From an uncultured Bacilli bacterium (GTDB taxonomy: Bacteria; Bacillota_I; Bacilli_A; RF39; UBA660): a stretch of 20,896 nucleotides of DNA. This document shows, piece by piece, positions 7,113 through 13,707 of this stretch; position 1 is the stretch's first letter; every line of letters starts with the position of its first letter. Below the pieces are notes generated by a model. That model had not been told where the DNA came from. It saw only the letters and a program-made list of their open reading frames with translations, and made no database searches. The DNA lies in NCBI GenBank assembly GCA_934086395.1, contig CAKOIE010000024.1:1-20896 (forward strand), read 5' to 3'. The translations under genes were made by a program, and so were the position numbers.

Positions 7113-8693
7113 ATGAAAAAAGATAAAATATTAGAATTAGTTATCGGTGGAATTATTATATTCTCTGTAGGTATATTTATTGGTTATAAATTAAATAGTG
7201 GTGCAATTAAAAATATTCAAGGCTATCTATTTAATGCCAGTGGATTTGCAACTGATCCTAATGCGACTGATTGTAATGCGACAGATTCAAATGCGACTGA
7301 TTCCAATGCAACAGATAGTAATGCTACCGATAGTAATGCTACAAGTTCAAATGCATCTATAAATGATAATATTTTAATTTTATCTAGCTTTTATTTAAAA
7401 ACAACTACTGGTAAAACTGGTGAAAAAATATATGTTAATTTGCAAACTCAAGGAACAACTAATACTGGTGCATCTGTATCTTTTAAAAGTACAAAAGGAT
7501 ACACATTTACAACAAGTATTTATTCAATAAATAATAATCCTTACATTATAATTCCTAACAATATTCTTTCAGATACCTATAATGTAACAGATTTGTTATT
7601 AACTGGTTTAAATAGTGATTATACAACATTTACTAAACATTATGGTAAAAATGGCAATTTTAACTATACATTTAGTTCAAAACTAATTATTAGTTCTGAA
7701 AATAAAACCAATATAAAATTAAATAGCTTCACTTTAAAAACTAATAAAGCTAATATATCAGATAAAGTATATTTTGATATTCAAACTAGTGAAAAACTAA
7801 CTAATTTAAAACTAGAATTTAAAGGAAGTAACAATACGTTTACTGTCTATGCTGCTTCTTTAAATAATAACCCATATTTTGAAATACCTTCTAATATTAC
7901 AGAAGGAAAATATATACTAACTTCATTAACTTTAATGAACAATGATAACATCGTAATATATACAAATAATGGAAACAATGGAATATTAAAATATGCATTT
8001 AATTCTGATTTAGAAATAACTAATAATAGTAATAAAAAGCTTGTTTATAATAATGAAGATATTGATACAGCTGTTATATCCAAATTATATGAAAGCGATA
8101 AAAATTCTGAAATAGTTATAAACTCAAATGAAAATAGTTTTATAAGTAGTGAGTTATTTAACATTATAAAAGGAACTAATAGAACTCTTAAAATAAATAA
8201 TAATGATAATGAATTAATTTTTAAAGGAAATGATATCAAAGAAGCTAAAACAATTGATGTTAATACTAAAGTTTATTTAACTGAAGTTAACAATAACATT
8301 AATGAAATAGTAAAAAAGGGAATTATAATAGATTTTCCTGATAATGGTTCATTACCTGGAAATGCTTTAGTTAAGATTAAAAATAATGATGATATTAAAA
8401 AAGTTTTAGATAGTAAAGTAAACGTTTATTATTATAATGACAAAACTAATAAATTTACGTTAATAAGTAGTGGAATAACTTTAACTGATGATTATTATGA
8501 ATTCAATATTTCACATACATCTAGTTATGTTTTAACTAATGAAGAAATAGATAAAAAATATTTAGAAACAAATGAAAATGTTGTTAATTTCCAAAAAAGT
8601 AATAAAGTAAATTTACTTCTAATTGGAGCAGGAGTTTTAGTTATAATTGGAACTACTTGTTTAATAATTTTTATTAAAAGAAAAAATAAATAA
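7113..8693 (+). CDS. Bitopic surface protein with NATDS repeat stalk
   Basis: 526 aa. Start ATG7113 is placed 7 nt after a clear AGGAG (7101-7105); a TTG two codons earlier is rejected. Order: one membrane segment (about 7-26); a low-complexity stalk (50-82) of six NATD(S/C) units plus NATSS and NAS; two related beta modules of about 105 residues (from about 90 and about 205) sharing 'L.SF.LKT', 'Y....Q', 'NNNPY..IP' and 'G....YTF/YAF.S'; a mixed region with a 'VKIKNNDDIKKVLDSKVNVYYYNDKTNKFTLI'-type fold common in secreted Gram-positive proteins; and a C-terminal helix (about 500-520) ending KRKNK. There is no LPxTG motif, so both ends look membrane-embedded. No function is recognised. It ends at a strong terminator. 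Confidence 0.75.
   Translation: MKKDKILELVIGGIIIFSVGIFIGYKLNSGAIKNIQGYLFNASGFATDPNATDCNATDSNATDSNATDSNATDSNATSSNASINDNILILSSFYLKTTTGKTGEKIYVNLQTQGTTNTGASVSFKSTKGYTFTTSIYSINNNPYIIIPNNILSDTYNVTDLLLTGLNSDYTTFTKHYGKNGNFNYTFSSKLIISSENKTNIKLNSFTLKTNKANISDKVYFDIQTSEKLTNLKLEFKGSNNTFTVYAASLNNNPYFEIPSNITEGKYILTSLTLMNNDNIVIYTNNGNNGILKYAFNSDLEITNNSNKKLVYNNEDIDTAVISKLYESDKNSEIVINSNENSFISSELFNIIKGTNRTLKINNNDNELIFKGNDIKEAKTIDVNTKVYLTEVNNNINEIVKKGIIIDFPDNGSLPGNALVKIKNNDDIKKVLDSKVNVYYYNDKTNKFTLISSGITLTDDYYEFNISHTSSYVLTNEEIDKKYLETNENVVNFQKSNKVNLLLIGAGVLVIIGTTCLIIFIKRKNK
7260..7358 (+). repeat. 15-bp coding tandem repeat (NATDS stalk)
   Basis: Six units of Asn-Ala-Thr-Asp-Ser/Cys, then NATSS and NAS, in frame. 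The codons for the same residues differ between units (gcg, gca and gct for Ala; act, aca and acc for Thr; tca, tcc and agt for Ser). The peptide pattern is therefore conserved better than the DNA. Confidence 0.9.
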
Positions 8694-8724
8694 GAACTGT
8701 TAACATTAACTAACAGTTCTTTTC
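8692..8724. terminator. Bidirectional terminator between convergent genes
   Basis: An 11-bp perfect stem pairs AAGAACTGTTA (8692-8702) with TAACAGTTCTT (8711-8721) around an 8-nt loop. T residues follow on + and a run of T follows on -. It overlaps the stop codons of the + gene ending at 8693 and the - gene ending at 8710, so it can serve both. Confidence 0.88.
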
Positions 8725-9309
8725 ACATATTGAAATAACATAATTATCATATATAAAAGAATAACATCTAACATTTATATCACTACAATAAATATGATTG
8801 TTACTAACTATAAATTCAACATTTTTAATATCAAATATACTTTTTCCCACCATTTTAATATAAGCTTCTTTTAAAGTATAAATTTCAAATAATCGTTTAA
8901 ATAGATTATTATCTTCCGATAAAATATATTCTTTTTCTTTATTACTAGCAAAATAATTAATAGATTTAATATTAGTTTCTCTAATTTTTTCAATATCAAT
9001 ACCTATTTCTTTATCAGATACAACAGTTATAACATAATTAGAAGAATGACTAATATTATAAAATATATTTTTATTAACAATAAAAGGTTTATTATTTTTA
9101 TTAAATTTAAATTCTAAGTTATTATAGTTAAGATTATAATATTTATCTAATAAATTACTTAAAAGAAGTTCCCCAATAACTGATTGTCTTGTCTTAAGTT
9201 CATTCTTAAAATTATTAATTCTATTTTTCTTTTCAATATAAATATTATTATAAAAATTATTAATCTCTTTATCACTATAATCATTAATATTTTTAATTAT
9301 ATACTTCAT
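8710..9309 (-). CDS. Sfp/AcpT-type 4'-phosphopantetheinyl transferase
   Basis: 199 aa. Transfers phosphopantetheine from CoA to a serine of carrier proteins. Visible motifs: KPFI (74-77), NISHS (85-89), GIDIE (103-107, with the Mg-binding Asp105 and Glu107) and FEIYTLKEAYIKMVG (141-155, with the Lys147-Glu148 pair of the WxxKE(A/S)xxK motif; the usual Trp is Tyr144). It is a little shorter than Sfp but holds all core motifs. GGTGA lies 7 nt before the ATG, and an extended -10 on - (TGATATTAT, 9341 to 9333) would drive it. It is divergent from the VanW/DltA-like/DltC-like operon, and the carrier at 11624 with Ser35 is the obvious substrate (inference). It could also serve other carriers. Confidence 0.88.
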   Translation of the reverse strand: MKYIIKNINDYSDKEINNFYNNIYIEKKNRINNFKNELKTRQSVIGELLLSNLLDKYYNLNYNNLEFKFNKNNKPFIVNKNIFYNISHSSNYVITVVSDKEIGIDIEKIRETNIKSINYFASNKEKEYILSEDNNLFKRLFEIYTLKEAYIKMVGKSIFDIKNVEFIVSNNHIYCSDINVRCYSFIYDNYVISICEKNC

Positions 9310-9332
9310 AAATATTCACCATAATCACCTAT

Positions 9333-9341
9333 ATAATATCA
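9333..9341 (-). promoter_or_regulatory. Extended -10 for the PPTase gene
   Basis: On the - strand it reads TGATATTAT, an extended -10 (TGn plus TATTAT), about 24 nt before the start codon. No clear -35 is seen, as often happens with extended -10 promoters. Confidence 0.45.
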
Positions 9342-9356
9342 TTTTTAATATTAATT

Positions 9357-9365
9357 TGTTATAAT
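9357..9365 (+). promoter_or_regulatory. Extended -10 for the VanW operon
   Basis: TGTTATAAT, a perfect extended -10, lies 31 nt before the chosen ATG at 9397, leaving a leader of about 25 nt that holds AGGAG (9383-9387). The same 9-mer recurs on the - strand at 12612-12620 and 13564-13572. Confidence 0.6.
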
Positions 9366-9396
9366 TAATTTGAAATTTGAGTAGGAGTATATGATT

Positions 9397-10224
9397 ATGA
9401 CTAGAAAATTATTTTGCGATATAAGTCCAACATGCTATAAAATATCAGTTCAAAAAGAAATTTTATTAAGAAAAACAAAAGATTTATTAAGTAAAGAAAA
9501 GATAGCAAAAACTAAAAATAAAGAACCATTACCCAATATTGTTAAAAGTCATACTTCGATATTGATAAGAAAATTACATGGAGTAGATATTAAACTTCAA
9601 GAAAATAAAGTAACAAATATTAGCCTAGCATGTAATCAAATAAATGGAATAATTATTCATCCTGGTGAAACTTTTTCATATTGGCAAATGGTGGGAAAAC
9701 CAACTAAAGAAAAAGGATATAAAGAAGGATTAGTTATTGGTAGAGATGGTTTTTATGCTGGTACTGGTGGCGGATTATGTCAAATGGCTAACATGATTCA
9801 TTATTTAGTTTTAAATAGTCCTTTAGAGGTAACTGAACTTCATCATCATTCAGATGCTTTATTTCCTGATGACCGAAGAAGAGTACCTTTTGGTACCGGA
9901 ACCAGTGTTTGTTATAATAACTTAGACTATCGTTTTAAAAATAATACTGATCAAGATATTCAAATTCTTGTATGGATAGATGGTGGCGAACTTTGCGGTG
10001 AACTTAGAAGTAAAAAGGCATTCCCTTGTCGATATAAATTAGTTGAAGAAGATCATCATTTTAAAAAAGAAAAAAATAAATATTTTAGAATATCAAAAGT
10101 TTATCGTATTGTAATTGATAGATTAACAAATGAAGAGTTATATAAAGAATTAATTTTAGATAATCATTCAGAAGTAATGTATGATTATGATTTAATTCCT
10201 AAAGATGAAATAAGAAGTGAATAA
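9397..10224 (+). CDS. VanW family protein
   Basis: 275 aa. ATG9397 is preferred to ATG9391 because AGGAG (9383-9387) is 9 nt from it but only 3 nt from the other. The VanW domain covers about residues 75-215: ISLACNQINGIIIHPGETFSYW, a GKPTKEKGYKEG segment, GTGGGLCQMANMIHYL, HHHSDALFPDDRRRVPFGTG and LDYRFKNNTDQDIQI. VanW is an accessory protein of VanB-type glycopeptide-resistance clusters, but most homologues are chromosomal envelope-associated proteins of unknown activity. No VanH/A/X/S/R genes are nearby. No signal peptide is evident, so it may be cytoplasmic or membrane-peripheral. It opens an operon with the adenylation enzyme, which begins 2 nt after its stop. Confidence 0.9.
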   Translation: MTRKLFCDISPTCYKISVQKEILLRKTKDLLSKEKIAKTKNKEPLPNIVKSHTSILIRKLHGVDIKLQENKVTNISLACNQINGIIIHPGETFSYWQMVGKPTKEKGYKEGLVIGRDGFYAGTGGGLCQMANMIHYLVLNSPLEVTELHHHSDALFPDDRRRVPFGTGTSVCYNNLDYRFKNNTDQDIQILVWIDGGELCGELRSKKAFPCRYKLVEEDHHFKKEKNKYFRISKVYRIVIDRLTNEELYKELILDNHSEVMYDYDLIPKDEIRSE

Positions 10225-10226
10225 AT

Positions 10227-11627
10227 GTGATAATAGATAAAATTAAAGAAATAGTAAAGTTGTATCCTGATAGAGTAGCTTATATTGTTGATAATGAAAG
10301 TATAACTTATGAAAATTTATGGAACAACGCTACTAAATATTCAAAATTCTTAAAAAATGAAGGAACATCTCCAGTTATTATTTATGGTAATAAAGAAATT
10401 AATATGATCATTTCAATTTTATCTTGTTTACTTGCTAAAAGAGCTTATATTCCTATTGGAACATGCATGCCAACATCAAGAATAAATTCTATTATAAAAA
10501 AGACCAATGCAAGTTTAATTTTAACTGATTATGAAATTAAAATTCCTAATATTAAGATATCAAAAATAACAGATTTAAGTAGTGCTCCTATTAAAGAAGA
10601 AGATAATTTAAATAATACTTCTTATATTATTTTTACATCAGGAAGTACCGGAGAGCCAAAAGGAGTTCCAATATCCTATAATAATTTAGATAATTTTGTT
10701 AATTGGATTAGTAATATTTATCCATTATCCGATTATCATAATATAAATGTATTAAATACTGCTAGTTTTAGTTTTGATTTAAGTGTTGCTGACTTATATT
10801 ATTCACTATGTAATGGTTATACGTTATTTGCAACTAATAATAATTGCTCATGTAGCTACTTTAATATTTTTAATACTTTAAAAGATATTAATCTAATTGT
10901 TTGTACTCCAACATATATCAAATTATGTTTATTAGATTCTAGTTTTAATAGTCAAAATTATCCTAATTTAAAATGTATTTATTTTTGTGGAGAACAATTA
11001 GAAATTAATTTAGTTAGAAAATTATATTTATTATTTCCAAATATCGATATTATTAATGCTTATGGACCAACCGAAGCAACCTCAGCAGTTTCAGCCATAA
11101 GAGTTGTTAGAGAAATGCTAAATGAAGATATTTTGCCAGTTGGCGATATTAATAATCTGGCTGTTAATATCGAAATAATAAATAATGAAATAGTGTTAAA
11201 AGGTAAAAGTGTATTTGATGGTTATTTAAATATTACCACTGATAATGTTTATAAAGAAAATGGAATAAATTGTTATAAAACAGGCGATTTAGGTTACATA
11301 AGAAATAATATGCTATATATTACGGGAAGAAAAGATAATCAAATAAAGTATAAAGGATATCGTATTGAACTTCATGATATTGAAAATAATATTTTACAAA
11401 TAAAAGAAGTAATAGATTGTGCTGTAATTGCTAAATATGATGAAAATAATATTGTTAAAACTCTAAAAGCATTTGTAGTAAGTAAAAATAAAGATTCAAA
11501 TTATATAAAAGAAAAATTAAAAACAATGTTACCTAATTATATGATACCTAAAAGTATTGTCATTTTAGATAAATTACCAGTTAATTTAAATGGTAAAATA
11601 GATAGAAAGGCTTTAAGTAAATTATGA
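10227..11627 (+). CDS. DltA-like amino acid adenylation enzyme
   Basis: 466 aa, a little shorter than typical DltA (about 500). GTG start, translation probably coupled to the VanW gene. Core motifs of the ANL superfamily in order: IIFTSGSTGEPKGVPIS (A3, P-loop), NAYGPTEATSAVSA (A5), YKTGDLGY (A7), GRKDNQIKYKGYRIEL (A8) and NGKIDRKAL with the catalytic Lys of A10. The middle part, 'TASFSFDLSVADLY' and 'YFCGEQL' (Cys254), matches DltA more closely than NRPS or acyl-CoA ligases. DltA activates D-Ala as the adenylate and loads it on DltC for teichoic-acid alanylation. The preceding VanW gene and following carrier support a carrier-loading operon; the amino acid used is inferred, not shown. No DltB or DltD lies in the window. 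Confidence 0.85.
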   Translation: MIIDKIKEIVKLYPDRVAYIVDNESITYENLWNNATKYSKFLKNEGTSPVIIYGNKEINMIISILSCLLAKRAYIPIGTCMPTSRINSIIKKTNASLILTDYEIKIPNIKISKITDLSSAPIKEEDNLNNTSYIIFTSGSTGEPKGVPISYNNLDNFVNWISNIYPLSDYHNINVLNTASFSFDLSVADLYYSLCNGYTLFATNNNCSCSYFNIFNTLKDINLIVCTPTYIKLCLLDSSFNSQNYPNLKCIYFCGEQLEINLVRKLYLLFPNIDIINAYGPTEATSAVSAIRVVREMLNEDILPVGDINNLAVNIEIINNEIVLKGKSVFDGYLNITTDNVYKENGINCYKTGDLGYIRNNMLYITGRKDNQIKYKGYRIELHDIENNILQIKEVIDCAVIAKYDENNIVKTLKAFVVSKNKDSNYIKEKLKTMLPNYMIPKSIVILDKLPVNLNGKIDRKALSKL

Positions 11628-11869
11628 AAAATAAAATAGATTTATATAAAATACTATATGAAATATGTGAAGATAAATTAGTTTATGAAAAAGATATTAA
11701 TTTAATTGAAAGTGGTTTACTAGATTCATATGCTTTTATTTTATTATTTTCTACCTTAGAAGATTATGGTGTTTTTTTAGAGCCTACTAGAATAGATAGA
11801 TCCAAATTAGCAACAGTTTCAGGAATTCAAGAATTAATAGATGATTACCTAAATAAAAATATATCCTAA
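11624..11869 (+). CDS. DltC-like acyl/aminoacyl carrier protein
   Basis: 81 aa, the usual carrier size. Its ATG overlaps the TGA of the adenylation gene (ATGA at 11624), so translation is coupled. The phosphopantetheine site is Ser35 in ESGLLDSYAF, the DltC-like form (GLLDS) rather than the fatty-acid ACP DSL form. Helix pattern and length fit a four-helix carrier. It is likely modified by the PPTase encoded at 8710-9309 and loaded by the enzyme just upstream. In a Dlt system the amino acid would next pass to DltB, which is not encoded here. Confidence 0.85.
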   Translation: MKNKIDLYKILYEICEDKLVYEKDINLIESGLLDSYAFILLFSTLEDYGVFLEPTRIDRSKLATVSGIQELIDDYLNKNIS

Positions 11870-11888
11870 ATTAAGATATATTTTTTTT
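11855..11888. terminator. Bidirectional terminator
   Basis: AAAAATATATC (11855-11865) pairs with GATATATTTTT (11875-11885): 11 bp, 9-nt loop, AT-rich. It is followed by eight T on + (11881-11888) and preceded by A-rich sequence serving -. It sits across the convergent ends of the carrier gene (11869) and the PrsW gene (11871). Confidence 0.8.
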
Positions 11889-12587
11889 AATGCTAGATAA
11901 TTTTTTAATTTTGATATAAGTAATATAATAAGTAACAAGATTATAAAAGATAAAGAACATAAATATAAAATCATTCTTACTTACCAATAATAAATCATAA
12001 ACTAAGTGAAAATATACTGGAATAACTAAACTTAATACTTTATATTTTTTGGCTCTTTTTTTATCATTATTTACTAAATAATATTTTGCAAGTCCAAGAT
12101 AATATCCCATATTAGCGCTATAAACAATATGACTAGGTACTGATATTAAACTTCTAACAATCATCGTTCTTATTTCATAATTATTAAATGTATGAACATA
12201 TATAATATTTTCTAAGAATGCAAATCCCATTGATAAGAATACACAATAAACAATTGCATCAAACATATAATTAAAATTTTTATTTTTCCAACTTATTAAA
12301 TAAATAAATAACCATTTAATTAATTCTTCTATTAAAACTATTCCAAATAAAACTTTGATAATAATTTGAATTAAATTTAAATCACTATAAGATAAATTTA
12401 TAAAACTAATATTACTTTTTAAAATCATAGAGATTATAACCGTTATACAAGAAGAAATAATCCCACAAATAAATAGAATAATTAACAAACTAAAAGGCTC
12501 TTTCTCAATCTTATCTTCTTTATAAAAATATATTAAAAAGAATAAACAAGGTAAAAAACAAATAGTTAATAAAATAATATTATTCAT
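11871..12587 (-). CDS. PrsW family intramembrane metalloprotease
   Basis: 238 aa with about 7-8 membrane helices. Family motifs are all present: IEELIKW (Glu87-Glu88), GFAFLENIIYV (Glu126), SVPSHIVYSANMGYYLG (His153) and YFHLVYDLLL (His194, Asp198). PrsW of Bacillus subtilis performs site-1 cleavage of the anti-sigma factor RsiW; other members cleave other membrane proteins or are uncharacterised. No sigma/anti-sigma pair is near, so the substrate is unknown. GAGGTAAG precedes the ATG by about 10 nt, and an extended -10 (TGTTATAAT) lies just upstream on -. It is convergent with the carrier gene and divergent from the small RNA. Confidence 0.88.
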   Translation of the reverse strand: MNNIILLTICFLPCLFFLIYFYKEDKIEKEPFSLLIILFICGIISSCITVIISMILKSNISFINLSYSDLNLIQIIIKVLFGIVLIEELIKWLFIYLISWKNKNFNYMFDAIVYCVFLSMGFAFLENIIYVHTFNNYEIRTMIVRSLISVPSHIVYSANMGYYLGLAKYYLVNNDKKRAKKYKVLSLVIPVYFHLVYDLLLVSKNDFIFMFFIFYNLVTYYITYIKIKKLSSIKKNIS

Positions 12588-12611
12588 AAATTATCTTACC
12601 TCTCTATAATG

Positions 12612-12620
12612 ATTATAACA
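12612..12620 (-). promoter_or_regulatory. Extended -10 for the PrsW gene
   Basis: Reads TGTTATAAT on -, 24 nt before the start codon, with GAGGT between. The -35 region is AT-only and unconvincing, so the promoter would rely on the TGn extension. Confidence 0.55.
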
Positions 12621-12681
12621 TTATTTTTAATAGTTTTAAAAATCTTTTAGTATCTTTTTTCTATTTCTTCATACAATACAA

Positions 12682-12710
12682 TTGACAAGATATTATTTTT
12701 TTGATAGTAT
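12682..12710 (+). promoter_or_regulatory. Strong promoter of the structured RNA
   Basis: A consensus TTGACA (12682-12687), a 17-bp spacer and TAGTAT (12705-12710) with a TG at 12702-12703 that makes it an extended -10. It is the best -35/spacer combination in the window, and no open reading frame of useful size follows it on +, so it should drive the RNA starting near 12717. Confidence 0.78.
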
Positions 12711-12716
12711 TTAGTC

Positions 12717-12820
12717 AGTGAGTGAGTAGTTCGCTGAGTTACTGAAGGGTGCGATTAATTCACACCAGCAAGCTTGCCTTGTGGGAACCTTCAGTCAGGG
12801 GAAAGCTCACTTTTTTATTT
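12717..12820 (+). ncRNA. Structured small RNA next to DUF3800 (DUF3800-type RNA motif candidate)
   Basis: About 104 nt, markedly more GC-rich than its surroundings and without coding capacity. It begins 6-7 nt after an extended -10 and ends in TTTTTTATTTT. Pairings seen: closing helix GTGAGT (12718-12723) with GCTCAC (12805-12810, one G-U), directly followed by the U-run; ACTGAAGG (12741-12748) with CCTTCAGT (12788-12795), 8 perfect pairs; inside it GGTG/CACC (12748-12751 with 12763-12766) and CAAG/CTTG (12769-12772 with 12778-12781, 5-nt loop). A second GTGAGT (12722-12727) could shift the closing helix. The 3' end meets the 3' end of the DUF3800 gene (stop at 12815-12817). RNA motifs associated with DUF3800 genes are a known but functionally unexplained group; membership in one of them is inferred, not checked. 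Confidence 0.65.
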
Positions 12821-13534
12821 TATTAAATAACTAATTAAATTTTTTAATTCTGTAGAATTACTATCATTTGGAACTAATTTTAAGCCATAACTCAACACAT
12901 TATTATTTTTAGAATATAGCCTATGCTTTATTCTTTTTATATAATCAAAATGAGATTCATTATTATATTTAAGAGCTTGAAATAGTGCGCTGCAACAACA
13001 ATCTGCTAATTGTAAAAGCTTTTTACGTTCATTTGGAATTATTTTTATTTGATTTATTCTAGTAGTATCAATATTAAATTTCTTATGATTTTTATTATTT
13101 AAGTATTCACTAAGTTTTTTCTTTGATAAATTTCCTCTAGAACTTATATTTATATTAGCAATTCCATTATTTTCATTCATATACCAACAAATTCTTTCAT
13201 ATAAATATCCACTAAAAAAATTATAAATATTATTTGATGGTATAAATTGAATACATTTTGTATCTATAATTATATTTATTATTTTTATATCTAATCCACC
13301 TATTATATCCATAATCATGTTTTTATTTGGCATTCCTTTTAACAACTTCCAATGTAATTGTGTCTTTTGCGACATTTCCAAGTTTTCCTTAATTAAATCT
13401 ACTGATTTAGATACTTCTAAGTCTTTTTCTTTTTTAACAATAATTGCTGTTAAAATAAAATATTTTGAGCCTTTGTTTATCCCTTCATCACCAGACTCAT
13501 CAATATATACATTATATTCATTCTTATTATTCAT
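12815..13534 (-). CDS. DUF3800 protein
   Basis: 239 aa. Start ATG at 13534 is chosen because GGTGAT lies a few nt upstream; an in-frame ATG at 13549 is possible but badly placed. Family marks are the N-terminal YIDESGDEG (acidic, RNase H-like fold strand) and the C-terminal LLQLADCCCSALFQAL corresponding to the family's 'LQLADxxAxA' motif, here with three consecutive Cys. In between, FILTAIIV and QLHWKLLKG also fit. DUF3800 proteins are thought to adopt a ribonuclease-H-like fold; their activity is unproven and some occur near defence or mobile genes. The gene is transcribed alone from an extended -10 at 13564-13572 and runs into the small RNA transcribed from the opposite strand. Confidence 0.85.
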   Translation of the reverse strand: MNNKNEYNVYIDESGDEGINKGSKYFILTAIIVKKEKDLEVSKSVDLIKENLEMSQKTQLHWKLLKGMPNKNMIMDIIGGLDIKIINIIIDTKCIQFIPSNNIYNFFSGYLYERICWYMNENNGIANINISSRGNLSKKKLSEYLNNKNHKKFNIDTTRINQIKIIPNERKKLLQLADCCCSALFQALKYNNESHFDYIKRIKHRLYSKNNNVLSYGLKLVPNDSNSTELKNLISYLIK

Positions 13535-13563
13535 AACATCACCATCCATTTTAAATACAAATT

Positions 13564-13572
13564 ATTATAACA
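13564..13572 (-). promoter_or_regulatory. Extended -10 for the DUF3800 gene
   Basis: Reads TGTTATAAT on -, 29 nt before the ATG at 13534. No good -35 at 17 bp. It is identical to the elements at 9357-9365 (+) and 12612-12620 (-). Confidence 0.55.
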
Positions 13573-13586
13573 AAACTATATCAAGT

Positions 13587-13628
13587 TTAACATAAATAAG
13601 AAGAAATGAGAATTCTATTTCATGTTAA
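13587..13628. promoter_or_regulatory. Nested inverted repeat in the DUF3800/carboxypeptidase divergent region
   Basis: TTAACAT (13587-13593) and ATGTTAA (13622-13628) flank a near-palindrome at 13603-13621, GAAAT-g-AGAATTCT-ATTTC. It lies between two divergent genes with no coding content, upstream of the DUF3800 extended -10 and of a TATAAT at 13642-13647 that could serve the + operon. It may be an operator or an RNA hairpin in a leader; nothing in the sequence decides this. Confidence 0.4.
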
Positions 13629-13707
13629 TTTATTACTATTATATAATCTAAACTTAAGAAAGTATGTTTATGTATTTTTCTTTTTAAATAATCATAAAAT
13701 CTAATAT

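Noticed and set aside
7260..7358. CRISPR-like array
   Set aside because: Units are 15 bp, contiguous, in frame and coding, without spacers.
8045..8239. 64-codon open frame on - opposite the NATDS-stalk protein gene
   Set aside because: Antisense shadow within a long, well-supported + gene; no ribosome site.
9397..10224. Part of a vancomycin-resistance cluster
   Set aside because: VanW alone is not diagnostic; no VanA/B ligase, VanH, VanX, VanY or VanRS genes are in the window.
12717..12820. tRNA, SRP RNA or 6S RNA
   Set aside because: No cloverleaf or TψC-like segment, no SRP GGAAG/GCAGC apical loop, and too short for the long 6S hairpin.
13317..13595. 92-codon open frame on + opposite the DUF3800 gene
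   Set aside because: DUF3800 motifs are read on -; this frame crosses the DUF3800 promoter and has no Shine-Dalgarno.
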